Part shown: positions 46,525 through 56,319 of the stretch, one piece after another
Numbering within the stretch: position 1 is the stretch's first letter
Layout: each line of letters starts with the position of its first letter
NCBI GenBank assembly: GCA_030762935.1
Contig: CM060895.1
Span: 33,470,501 to 33,534,500, forward strand
From: Hymenopus coronatus
Lineage: Eukaryota > Arthropoda > Insecta > Mantodea > Hymenopodidae
Reading direction: 5' to 3'
DNA: 64,000 nucleotides
Made by a program: the position numbers and the translations under genes
The notes under the pieces: model-generated
What the model saw: the letters and a program-made list of their open reading frames with translations, nothing else
The model's database searches: none
Told to the model about the DNA's origin: nothing

Positions 46525-47362
46525 TCTGATGTGTACCATTCACATGACTTTCTCTATATCCCTGCAAAAAATTATTCTTAAAAAGCTTATACTTCTATTT
46601 ACTTTATGCTCATCAGAAAAAATAGCAGAAATAGTCTTATTACTTGCTTCCTTGTAAGTAGAGGCGAAATAAGGGACTACCATAGGTTAAAGTGATAGTC
46701 AAAAGCTGGTTGCTATGTGGCATAAGTTTTTCATAGCAGAAACCGAAAATAAGGAATGTCTAAAAAACGACGAACTCCACGAAAAAGATGTATATAACAT
46801 AACTTGTGTGCTTTAAGGTGCTCTACATTTTTGTGTAGTAAATTTTTGTCCAGCTCTTACGGTTTAGCAGTTATTCAAAGTTCAGTAAAATTCATCCAGA
46901 ATAAACTACTCTTCAGAGGCTATTCCCAGAAAATTCAAGATATACATTTTATTTGTCAGGCAAATATCTTTAATATACGAAATTTTAATCAAAATCGTTG
47001 GAGCCATTTTTGAGAGAATCAAAATGTTCGAAAAAAGTTCCATGTAAAGGGTAGTTGCGGGTAGGGGGATTTTTCTCAAAATCTTCGTGTCGCATCCCTG
47101 TAAGATATTAAACTTAAATACCAAGTTTGGTATTTTACCGACTTTTCGTTTTTGAGTTATCGTGTTCACAGACACACGGACACACTGACACACGGACACA
47201 TACATACACACACATACACGGACCTTTTTGTGAAAATGCTTTTTTTTTTTGGATATTGGGGACCCTAAAACATATATTTCCGGTGAAATCTCGGTATCGA
47301 AATTTTGGGTGGAGTGCAATACCTTCTCTATACACTATGTACATAGTGCGAATAGAGAAAGT
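46525..47362 (+). mobile_element. HP850 copy, full length
   Basis: 838 bp from TCTGATGTGTACCATTCACA to GAATAGAGAAAGT, flanked by AAAAAAAT... and AAAAAT. The hairpin is nearly perfect (CACTATGTACATAGTG core). The CA tract is at 47172-47219. Confidence 0.95.
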
Positions 47363-47929
47363 AAAAATGTCGGATTTTCAATAATGCATGAAATACGAAA
47401 TGTGCTACGAGGCGTTGCTACGGAAATAATTGCTGATGGAGTATCTTACGCAACAATCAATGATGTTTCCTATTTCCGTTTTGCTCAATGTGGAGTGAAG
47501 TTTTTCACAATATAAAATCTGTTCATGTGCCAATCGGAGACGATTCACATTTGAGACATTACGAATGTATGTTGTGCATTATAATCTATGTATCTTGAGA
47601 GAAAATGAAATGGATAATGATGTTGATGACTTATTGCACAACAGCAATTGAATGTATGTAAATATTAAAATTGTTATTTCCCATAAATGAGTGGTATTAT
47701 GTTTACCACCCACCCAATCTCAATCGCCCTTCACTGCTAGTGAAAACATCACAGTCCATTACGCAACCACTGCCCCATTTTCCTTCACTAGTACCACTAG
47801 GTACACACTGCATTGTCAACACATCACAACCATGTACCATGTTGCGCTAACTTCGATTCTGTCCCGCTATCGGTCCCCAAGAGGCTATCCCTAGTGATCA
47901 AATGTGTTCATTTAATACTATTGCAAGAT
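47363..47929. other. Unassigned, short open segment to 47515
   Basis: The frame 47369-47515 reads IMHEIRNVLRGVATEIIADG then VSYATINDVSYFRFAQCGVK before a stop. It may belong with the open segment left of the HP850 insertion. The rest (47520-47929) is unrecognised. Confidence 0.25.
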
Positions 47930-48137
47930 ATTCGATCCTCTGAAGAAGGTCTAGATACTTTGAAAGACAACCCTGATTCTTGCCGGCCTCGGGAATCTGT
48001 GAACGAAATAACAATTCAATAAGTTGAGGTGCTAAGTATGGAACTCGGTATCGCTGTTGGCAGCATTGACTGTATCCTCCATGGACATTTAAAGATGCAA
48101 ACAATCCGTGCAAGAGTTCCGCATTGCGGCAGATATT
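47930..48137 (+). pseudogene. Mariner-type transposase scrap (second HTH)
   Basis: Read from 47930: DTLKDNPDSCRPRESVNEIT, a stop, then MELGIAVGSIDCILHGHLKM and TIRARVPH. This matches the linker and second helix-turn-helix of mariner transposases (...GRPR...VE.l...ELGIS.GS...IL...L.M....AR.VP). The catalytic domain is absent. Confidence 0.6.
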
Positions 48138-48201
48138 ACACTTCATAAGGAGTTATTTATACTAATTTATTCCCTGTTAAATTGTATTAAAACTCACGGT
48201 T

Positions 48202-48827
48202 TATATATACAGGGTGTTAATGAACTATACCGAAATATTTTCACAGAATATGTAGATTACTTAAATAAGTAATTTGAGATAGGAGACTTATGGCTGTTTA
48301 TTGAAATTTCGAAGTAACGGCTACAAGTTTCTGAAGTGCCAGTACGCCACGTATCGCGGCATTTCGTCTGGAATGAGAAAAATAATAATACTCTATGACG
48401 TAAATCGAACTCATGACCTTTGGGATAGCAACTTCCCGCGTGAAGCATTAAGCCACCACTGCAGTTGAAAAAACGCCTCCAGAGTAGGCTACATACGTAA
48501 TTCAAGAACGTAGTTAATGAATGCTCAGTGACGCACTGTCAAGTGATTAGTTCGAGATTTTACAGATTTTTGCAACTTAAATCTTGAGAACGCTAGTAAC
48601 GAGCTGCTAAAAATCAATATTTCTATACTCGGGCAGCAGTTTTAAAGATTTCTAAGCAATTTTTTCAACCTGCTTTGCTTTAACACCATCTTATCAGCAC
48701 CTGATACTCCACGTTTAACTCTATGTAGCTGCGTTATGTTTATCGCCGATCTCAAATTACTTATATCAGTCACGTGCACAATCTCGGAAATTATTTCGGT
48801 GTAGTTCATTAATACCCAGTATATATA
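48202..48827. mobile_element. DNA element with ~75-bp terminal inverted repeats
   Basis: Left TATATATACAGGGTGTTAAT, then GAACTATACCGAAATA and AAGTAATTTGAGAT. The right end read backwards gives TATATATACTGGGTATTAAT, GAACTACACCGAAATA and AAGTAATTTGAGAT. Core element about 48209-48820, flanked by TA-rich DNA that could hold a TA target. It encodes nothing recognisable, so it is a MITE-like element or decayed transposon of undetermined superfamily. Confidence 0.75.
48335..48485 (-). repeat. tRNA-like SINE head inside the TIR element
   Basis: Minus-strand CAGTGGTGGCTTAATGCTTC (A-box) and GGTCATGAGTTCGATTTACG (B-box) lie about 35 nt apart. Flanking GGCTACA occurs at both sides (about 48318 and 48487), a possible target duplication. 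Confidence 0.45.
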
Positions 48828-49453
48828 TTCAAAGTTATACATTGTATATTGTATGTGTACAATCCCCTCAATTTCGAATATTTACCATAAATTATGATAA
48901 ACGATTGTGGTGCTGTTGTTGAACTAAAATATTAAAGTATAATCACGATAAATATGATACTTAACACACAGGATCCGAATAGCAGACATTACCAAAGTGC
49001 CACCTTGCTCTCATGTGGTAAAAAATGAGAGGAGAGCTTCTCTCTATGCATTTCATTTCTTATCACAGGCGTGCTGAACCGATAAGCAAGACATTCGATT
49101 CCTGTGAGAGAAGCAAGTAAGGGTTGCAGTCCGTGATATAACTTATATCCTCACAACATGGTAAATAATTATAAATCCTTATATTATTAGTATGTTTAAT
49201 AACGTACTGAGGTTTTTGCGACTTCCTGTCGGTATCAGGCAGCTGCTTAAAAACCAAATTATAGTTTGATGTAAAATGTGTAAATAAGAAATTTCAATAA
49301 TTACGTATAGACACAGACAAAATATCACAAAATAGTTACTTCTCAATATAAACCACGGCAACTTAGATACTTCGTCAATGCATTTTGAGATTGATTACAG
49401 TAACAACCTGTTTGTAACAATAGTTATAAAAATATTCTTATTTTGTTTATTTT
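48828..49453. other. No feature recognised
   Basis: Unassigned AT-rich DNA. A short GAGAG/CTCTC palindrome lies near 49029-49045. Confidence 0.4.
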
Positions 49454-50257
49454 ACTTTTTTCTTTCTCTGCACATATTATGTACATATATAGAAGATACT
49501 GTACTCCACCCAAAAATTCGATATCAAGGTTTTACCGGGAGTACATGTTTTGAGGACTCCTGAATCCAAAATAAACCTTTTTAGAGAAAGGTCAATGTGC
49601 ATGAGTCTGTCTTTCTTCTGTCTGTCCGTCTGCCTGTCTGTGGTGTATGTGTGTGTCTGTGGATAGCATACCTTAAATACTAAAAGGCCGTTAAACATAA
49701 CATTTAGTATTTAAGTTTAGTAGTATATTTCAAGGATACGACACAAAAATTTTCAACAAAATGACCTTACACCAAACTACCCCTTAGGTACATTTTTTTT
49801 GAGGATTTTGTTTTTCTCAAAGATGGCTAAAATTATTTTGATTAAAATTCCGTATATTAAAATATTTACATAGCAACTAAAATGTATATCTTTAATTTTA
49901 TGAGAATATCCTGTGAAGATCACTCCATGCAGGACGAATGTTGTGTAACTGGTAAACCGCGAGAGACAGACAAAACCTTACAGCACCAAAAATGCAGATA
50001 TAAAAACACACACTTTATGCCATATACATTCCTTTGTAGGTTTAACCGTGTCCCAGATATTTCTCATTATTGGTTTCGATTTTAAATTACTTAAATTTTT
50101 CTCAAACTGCAAGTAATTTTTCGTTTAATCTTTCTCTTATTGTACTCCTGGTCGTGTAAATCAATTTTAATTGTTTCACATAGCTATCGGCTGTTTAAAA
50201 TGTTTGACTGATTTAGCATAGTGTATACTACATTATTTCCTTTCTATTTAGAAGGAA

Positions 50258-50810
50258 CTAGACTCGAACCGATGGACCTACAGGCAAAGACAAGGAGATA
50301 GCAGCATCAGATCAAGACGGCCACATGGAACACAAGCACATTCAAGATAACCAGTGTTAATCAGTAGAAACATACTAAATACAAGTGTTTAAGTGCATAC
50401 GACGGACCAAAAAGTGTGCTAAATTAATTTTAAAACAATAGCATATTTTGCCCACTTGGGTAGTGCGGTGGTAGCATGTCTGCCTCACATTCAGAAGGTT
50501 GTGAGTTCGAATGTCGCTTAGGGTGAGTTACCCGGAAACGAATGTCGAGTAACTTTAAGCTCCGTGGACCCCGAGATCATTTGAGTATCATTTCATCAGT
50601 TTCATTCATTGTATGATATGACCAACCTGGTTAAAGGATGTTAAACCACCAAAAGAAAAAAAAATAGCCTATTTTATAATAGGGAATACCATATTATACA
50701 ACAAATTATCTCAGCGATTTAAGATCCTTTCTGCAATGACTAACCAGGACTGCCAAAACAAGCCACCTCTCCAAGGAGAGAGGCCCATGCCCCCTGGGGA
50801 CTTTATGGAC
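50258..50810. mobile_element. Unclassified insert carrying a SINE-D
   Basis: It replaces nothing of the host: GGAACTA before and GGACTA after mark a possible short target duplication. The portion outside the SINE (50258-50449, 50676-50810) has no recognised protein and ends with CCCCCTGGGGACTTTATGG. Confidence 0.45.
50450..50662 (+). repeat. SINE-D copy with 13-bp target duplication
   Basis: Head GCCCACTTGGGTAGTGCGGT (A-box) and B-box GAGTTCGAATG at about 50502-50512, then GTGAGTTACCCGGAAACGAA, GACCCCGAGATCATTTGAG, and an A-rich tail. Flanked by AATAGCATATTTT (50437-50449) and AATAGCCTATTTT (50663-50675), one mismatch. The sense copy and the antisense copy at 45 kb define the family. Confidence 0.85.
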
Positions 50811-51088
50811 TAATACTAATGCAACCATATCTGCTAATGTTTGTCTCGAGCACCACGACGCAAACAAAGGAATAACCTTTCAACAATACTTCATAGAGCA
50901 AGACATGTGAATGGAACACAAGATTTTTTTTGGTTTTTTATTTTTTACTTATTTATGTTTTATTTTTTGTAATTGTTCCTTTATATCCCGAAAAATATTC
51001 CCCATTGGCATTCTGTTATTTCGTATAACGTCATTGTATTTCTATATTCTTTGAGTTTATACATTAGATCACGCACACATACATACAC

Positions 51089-51385
51089 GTCACCCTCAGT
51101 GGTGTAATGGTTACCATACTAACTTCATATATCCAAGGTCGCGAGTTCAAACCCGGCGGAGGATGATGGATTTTTTTCGGACGCAAAAACTCTTAGCATG
51201 GCTTCCATCGGAAGGTAAGTAAAGCTGTTGGTTCTGGGTCATAGATTTACGGCACGTAAAAGAACCTCAAGTCTGATAGACAGACCTCCGAGCTAAATTA
51301 ATCGGTATTTCACGTCCAACATAGAATGGGACGCTAGAACCACAGCAGTTAAAGAGCGTCCATAAATAAAACGCCATTTAATTTT
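51089..51385 (+). repeat. SINE-A copy, full length
   Basis: Head GTCACCCTCAGTGGTGTAAT, B-box GAGTTCAAACCC, the GATGGATTTTTTTCGG poly-T feature, and the end CCATAAATAAAACGCCATTT. Both Pol III boxes are present with normal spacing. Best single reference for the family. Confidence 0.9.
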
Positions 51386-51387
51386 CA

Positions 51388-51420
51388 CACACAGACACAC
51401 ACACACGCGCGCGCGCGCGT
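51388..51420. repeat. CA then GC dinucleotide tract
   Basis: ACACACAGACACACACACAC followed by a GCGC run (51406-51418). A CG-dinucleotide tract is unusual in this AT-rich window. Confidence 0.9.
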
Positions 51421-51439
51421 TCATACTCTCATTCATAAT

Positions 51440-51590
51440 TCCATACTCTGGGGACGATAGGAAATATTTTTGCGAAGGAAAAATTCTCAACCTGTCCGGG
51501 AATCGAACCTAACAATTGAGATACGAGGCCACCTCTGCATAGAGTTCGAGTAATTTAGCTACAGTTTATATCTGTATACTCTTCACAAAG
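51440..51590 (-). repeat. tRNA-like SINE head, single copy seen
   Basis: Minus-strand GCAGAGGTGGCCTCGTATCT (A-box) and TAGGTTCGATTCCCGG (B-box, plus-strand about 51500-51515), then a short body. No second copy in the window. Confidence 0.45.
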
Positions 51591-52083
51591 TCCTCTCATT
51601 GTTGGAGAAATCCCGACAAGCAAAGCCTCCCAGGAACGGAATTCTACGCCATAGAGAAACTCAATCCTCACGTGCTTCTCTTGTTTCATCCAGTACAATA
51701 AACGAGCGTTTTTGTACTCCCGGGATGCCGGCTTATCAGGTGGAGTTCGGCTTCACTGGGTTACGCACGTTTGCTCATATTTATCTTATTTATGAGTACG
51801 CGTGTTCCTGGTTTTGAATTCGGTCACGTTGACGTAATATTTAACATTCAGAGCGGATACGCAATACTACTGTGCAACAGAAACAGACTACTTTTTGTGA
51901 TAACAGCGGAATTTACTTTGGAGAACAATCGCTAAGGTTCAGGAACCATAAGATTCTATTATTCTGATACAAATGCTAACATTGCAATACCAACCAACCC
52001 GCACGAAATCATTATGATAACATCTAAAAGTCTTATTAATTAATTGGTTAATTAACGTAAAAGAAATACATATACTTAAAAAA
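51591..52083. other. No feature recognised
   Basis: Unassigned. A 72-codon frame at 51599-51817 has no recognisable motif. Confidence 0.4.
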
Positions 52084-52284
52084 CCTGATGTTTCCCATTC
52101 ACATTACCTTCTCTAGTTGCTTCGTAAACAAACTTCCCTAGCACAAAATTATGCTTTTACCCATGCAATGCTAAACATTACAAGAAATTGTCGTATTACT
52201 TGAATTCTTATAAATAGAAGGGATATGAGGGAATACTCTAGGCTAAAGAGTAACATTTTTTCAAGCTATCGCTATGTGAAAAAA

Positions 52285-53004
52285 TCTGGTGTGTTACACT
52301 CACATGACTTTCTCTACTTGTTCTGCAAAGAAGCTATTCTTATAAAGGTTTATTCTTCTTCCTACATCATGCTTAATGACAAAAACATTAACACACTTAC
52401 CACTTAGTTCCTTGTAAGCAGAAGTGAAATAAAGAAATACACCAGGCTAAAGCGATAGTCAAAGATTTTAATACTCGATGGCTATGTGAATAATTTAAGT
52501 TGGGTTCGTTTTGCATTTCCAGAAAAACAAAAAAAGAGATGAAACGAAAGGTGATCCCGATGCGTAGCTCAGAGTTGGTAACCAATAACAAAAAATATCT
52601 CGGAAACGGTCAGCTCTAATACAAACATTTATGTGACACAAATTGTGTCTTTTAACGAGATGCACAGCTTTTGTTGCGGTTTACCATTTATGCAAAACTC
52701 ATCCAAAATGAGCAGGTCTTCAGAAGCTATTCCCATAAATGAGATATGCATTTTATTTGTGATGTAAAGAGCTTTAGTATACGGTATTTTAATCAAAATC
52801 ATTACATCCATTTTTGAGAAAACCAACAATTTCAAAAACATTTCCATGTAAAAGGGAATTTCGGGTGCGCGATTTTCTTGAAAATCTTCTTGTCTTATTC
52901 TTCGAAGCTACCAAATATAAATACCAAATTTAGCATTTATTGGTATTTGGTATTTTATTTTTGGTATTTTAATACACTATGTACATAGTACATGCAGAGA
53001 AAAT
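52285..53004 (+). mobile_element. HP850 copy, nested, lacking the CA tract
   Basis: Starts TCTGGTGTGTTACACTCACA after GAAAAAA and ends CATGCAGAGAAAAT. Between GGTATTTTAA and TACACTATG the microsatellite and G-rich zones are deleted. 720 bp. Confidence 0.85.
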
Positions 53005-53091
53005 AAACATGTAACAGTCGGTTCTCATTTGCTCTTCCGAGATTAAAACAAAAGAAACGAAGCGCAATTTGACTTCCCGCTTCAGAAAAGT

Positions 53092-53363
53092 TTATTTATG
53101 GATGCTCTTTAACTATTTTGATTCTCAGCGTCAGTCAGATGGGTGTGAAAGACCGCTTAATTTTTATCAGAGGTCTCTTTATCAGCCTAAAGGTACTTTT
53201 AGATGTCGTAAATCTACGACCTTGGACCAACGGCTTTACTTTTCTTCTGAACGAAGCCAAGCTAAAATTTTACACAGAAAAAAATTCCATCATCCTCCAC
53301 CGTGTGTGAACCCGCGTCCTTGAGTACAACGTGCTACCATAATAATCACTATACCGCAGAGGG
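53092..53363 (-). repeat. SINE-A copy, diverged
   Basis: TTATTTATGGATGCTCTTTA to ATACCGCAGAGGGCC, all body blocks recognisable. It lies in the host HP850 at AAAAGTTT and is followed by the SINE-C pair. Confidence 0.8.
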
Positions 53364-53370
53364 CCTTAGT

Positions 53371-53720
53371 CGGAATGTGAACCACGGATCTCCTGGTCTC
53401 TGGCCGGTTGCTCTGCTACTGAGCTATCATGGCAAAATGCCGGCATTGCATTGAATTTCTCAACTTCCCGGAAAGATGAGAGTCAGGGGTTTGTCATCTC
53501 AAAATAATTTGAGACCACCTTGTGGTTTACCGGGAAACCTGCGAGTCAGTGGAGAAGTTAGATGCCGTACCGGTATGTTGCCATGGTAGGTCGGTGGTAG
53601 AGCAACCTGCTAAGAGTCCGGGAGGTACGTGGTTCAAATCCTGGCTATAACATTGAATTTTTCGGTCTGACTCTGCCTATGCAACTCCTGTCCTACATAC
53701 GATTTCTATGAGAAAACAAT
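53371..53720. repeat. Divergent pair of SINE-C tRNA-like heads
   Basis: Minus-strand head at 53371-53433 (GCCATGATAGCTCAGTAGCA, B-box GTGGTTCACATTCC) and plus-strand head at 53580-53650 (GCCATGGTAGGTCGGTGGTA, B-box GTGGTTCAAATCC). The plus one continues into TAACATTGAATTTTTCGGTC and ends near TCCTGTCCTACATACG. The spacer holds TTTGAGACCACCTTGTGG, shared with 17.0 kb. Confidence 0.6.
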
Positions 53721-54228
53721 TAAATTATCAAAGTTTAAGTACTTTAAAATTGAAACCAATAACAAGGAGAATGTCGAATTCAATAAATCTACAAAAATGC
53801 ATTAATAATCGATCGTGTATTTTGGCATGTACATGTTTTGTGCAGTTAGTTTTTGTCTATTTGTTGTGGTGAATTAATTATGAAAAATTAATCCAGAATG
53901 AAGAAGTCTTCAAAGGCTATTCCCAAAAAATTCAGAATATTCAGTTCATTTGTCATGAAAATACCTTAGCTATATGGTATTTTATAAACACTGTAAGAGC
54001 CATTTTGCGGAAATCGAAATTTTCGAAAAATAGTCCATGTAAAGGGTAGTTTAGGGTGGCGGATTTTCCTGAAAATCTTCGTGTAGCATCTTTGGTAGAT
54101 GCTGAACTTAAATATCCAGTGTGGTATTTAACCGACTTTTCGTTTTTATATCGTTTCCTGTCCACAGACAGACACACACGAACACACATACACAAACCCA
54201 TGGACCTTTTTCTAATGTTTTTTTTTTT

Positions 54229-54526
54229 AATTTCTCTAGCCTGTATTTAAAATGTACATAAATATACATAATGATAGAGAAGGTATTGCATTCCACCCAT
54301 AAACTTCGATGACGATATTTTACCGGAAATACACGTTTTACTGTCCTCTGAATAAAAAGAAAGCGTTTTTAGAAAAAGGTCTGTGTGCGTGTAAGTCTAT
54401 AGACAGCATAACTCAGAAATGTCGGCTAAATATCAAATTTGGTATTTAAATACAGTATCTTCCAAGTGCGACATTATAATATTCATGGAAATGCCCACAC
54501 CCTCCAACTACCCTTCACATGAAACA

Positions 54527-54559
<33 letters not shown>

Positions 54560-54790
54560 GATTTTTTCTAAAATGAGTAACGATTTTGTTTAAATTAATA
54601 TACGCTTAATATATGTTTATGATAAAAATGTATAACTTGAATTTTTTGGGTATAGCCTCTGAAGACCTTTCCATAATTGGTTAATCGTAATGGAAGACAA
54701 AATAACTTACAAAAACATATAGAAGTCCTCGCTTGTAATTAAAATATATTAAACACATAGTATGTTAATAAAAATGATTAGAGAACAATC
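54229..54790 (-). mobile_element. HP850 copy truncated by a LINE
   Basis: Starts AATTTCTCTAGCCTG with a weak hairpin and contains a 28-T run at about 54525-54552. It loses similarity near 54765-54790, where the LINE starts. Confidence 0.8.
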
Positions 54791-54804
54791 AAACATGTTT
54801 CAAG

Positions 54805-56127
54805 TAGTATGATGTGATGGTATTCCTTGCCAGTAATGCTGATATCGGTGTTAACCTTACATCGGTGCCTTCGAGACTATAGCGCCTTTTCTGGGGCGGA
54901 AGTTCTTCAATTTGGTCATTGGCAAGAGCCCCTTCATCTCTTAGGTATGAGGAGTGTCAACCAAACGAAAATCTTGGGTGTTGTGTTTACACACTGCTTG
55001 CATGAGTCTATGACACTCAATTGGACTGCAAAATTGACGAAGTTGCGGGTTGCCGAGCAGCGGACCCGGACACTAACCCTGTTTCAGCGTGTTTGGTATG
55101 TGCACACTTACACACTCAGTAGTATTTGGTACATTGCCCAAGTGTTACCCATTTCTAAGCAGGTTTCTCAAAGGATTGAATGTCTCATTGGCTATTTTTT
55201 GTGGTCTGGGGCTGCATATTGGATTGCAAGGGAGCAATTGCGTTTTCCTACTACTAAAGGTGGTTGTGGCTTGATAACAGTGGATGCGAAATGTTCGGCA
55301 CTTCTTGGGAAGTCGCTACTGCGTGTTTTGGATGGTGAAGGCAAGCTCTTTGGACAGCACATCTACTTCACCCAGATAAGCGCTTCAGCGCTGGTGGCAG
55401 ACTTTTGGAACACTGCCCCAAACAGATCCTCAACGGCTACTCTTTGAACAGGCAGCTTATTTTTAACACCTTATGACTTCAACCCGTGTTCTACCGCGTG
55501 TGCAACGGAACGATCCACGGCGTACGTGGAGTATCTTCTGGAAGACATTTACGATCCCGAAGATCCCCACAGACTGGAAGGCTAGCGTACATCTTGCTCT
55601 CAATGATGTTATACCCACAGCAGACAAATTATGGCGGCATGGCAGATCAAATTATAATCTCTGCTCCCGCTGTAATGAGGTGGAAACACTGCACCATACG
55701 CTCTATTTGGGACTGGGTATATGGCAGAATCTGTGTCATCTGCGGTGGGGCACAAGAAAGACGTGAAAACCTTGGAATTGCAACAGTCAAACAGGTAGCT
55801 GTCAGATACCCTGACCTGGATCATATCTGCCACATACTATTGGATTCTGCTGGTTGGAGACGCGACACAACTTCCGGACTTGCAGATTTTTATCTGGAAA
55901 GAACGCTGGGAATTGGAAATACGGACCCCTCCGTCGTTACATCTTCGACATTTACAGAGACTCTAGGTTCCGAACTGTGACAGTCAGACACAACCCTCTC
56001 TATAAAAAAAATACATCCACTTTAAATATTCTGAATTACAAGTTGCAATTGACATATTGAATAATGTAACTATCTGTTATGTATGTATGAGCACAATATG
56101 AAAAAATTAATAATATTAAAAAAAAAA
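54805..56127 (+). mobile_element. L1/Tx1-like LINE, 5'-truncated inside RT
   Basis: Begins at a damaged catalytic box (54808: Y-DVMVFLA, where YADDVMVFL-type is expected, two residues lost). After a frameshift, 54827-55447 reads LRDYSAFSGAEV, KILGVVFT, then FLWSG and LRFPTTKGGCGLI, the RT boxes D and E and thumb region. Another frameshift follows, then YNLCSRCNEVETLHH (zinc-finger motif after RT) and a decayed end to about 55980. 3' UTR and A-tail end at 56127. The FLWSG...P...GG arrangement fits the L1/Tx1 group. Inactive. Confidence 0.7.
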
Positions 56128-56319
56128 GTAAAGAGTAATTTGGGGAGGGGCGTTTTCTTTAAAATCTTCACAACTGATCACAGACAAAAAGCTAAACTTA
56201 CATATCAAGTTGGCATTTAATCAACTTTGCGTTTGAGAAAATCATAGCTCAAAAATGAAAACACATACACACACAGCTTCACACTACATACACACAATAC
56301 ACAGACCTTTTTCCAAAAA
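56128..56319 (+). mobile_element. HP850 fragment left of a nested copy
   Basis: GTAATTTGGGGAGGGGCG through the CA-rich zone to GACCTTTTTCCAAAAA. The next copy enters at this site. No matching continuation is found after that copy ends at 58023. Confidence 0.75.

Larger units (their letters stand above)
49454..50923 (-). mobile_element. HP850 copy split by a SINE-bearing insert
   Basis: 49454-50257 runs from ACTTTTTTCTTTCTCTGCAC through a TCTGTC/GTGTGT tract (49607-49660) to TTTAGAAGGAACTA. It resumes at about 50808 (ACTAATACTAATGCAACC) and ends GAATGGAACACAAGA. Confidence 0.85.
52084..54228 (+). mobile_element. HP850 copy broken by HP850 and SINE insertions
   Basis: Segments 52084-52284 (start CTGATGTTTCCCATTCACAT), 53005-53091 (to CGCTTCAGAAAAGTTT) and 53722-54228 (AAAGTTTAAGTACTTTAAAA to CCTTTTTCTAATG) are consecutive in family order. 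The right end is cut by an opposite copy at 54229. Confidence 0.82.

Noticed and set aside
54827..55447. Host gene of 206 codons
   Set aside because: It contains RT box D/E and thumb motifs of a LINE, is flanked by frameshifts and ends in a LINE 3' UTR with an A-tail.
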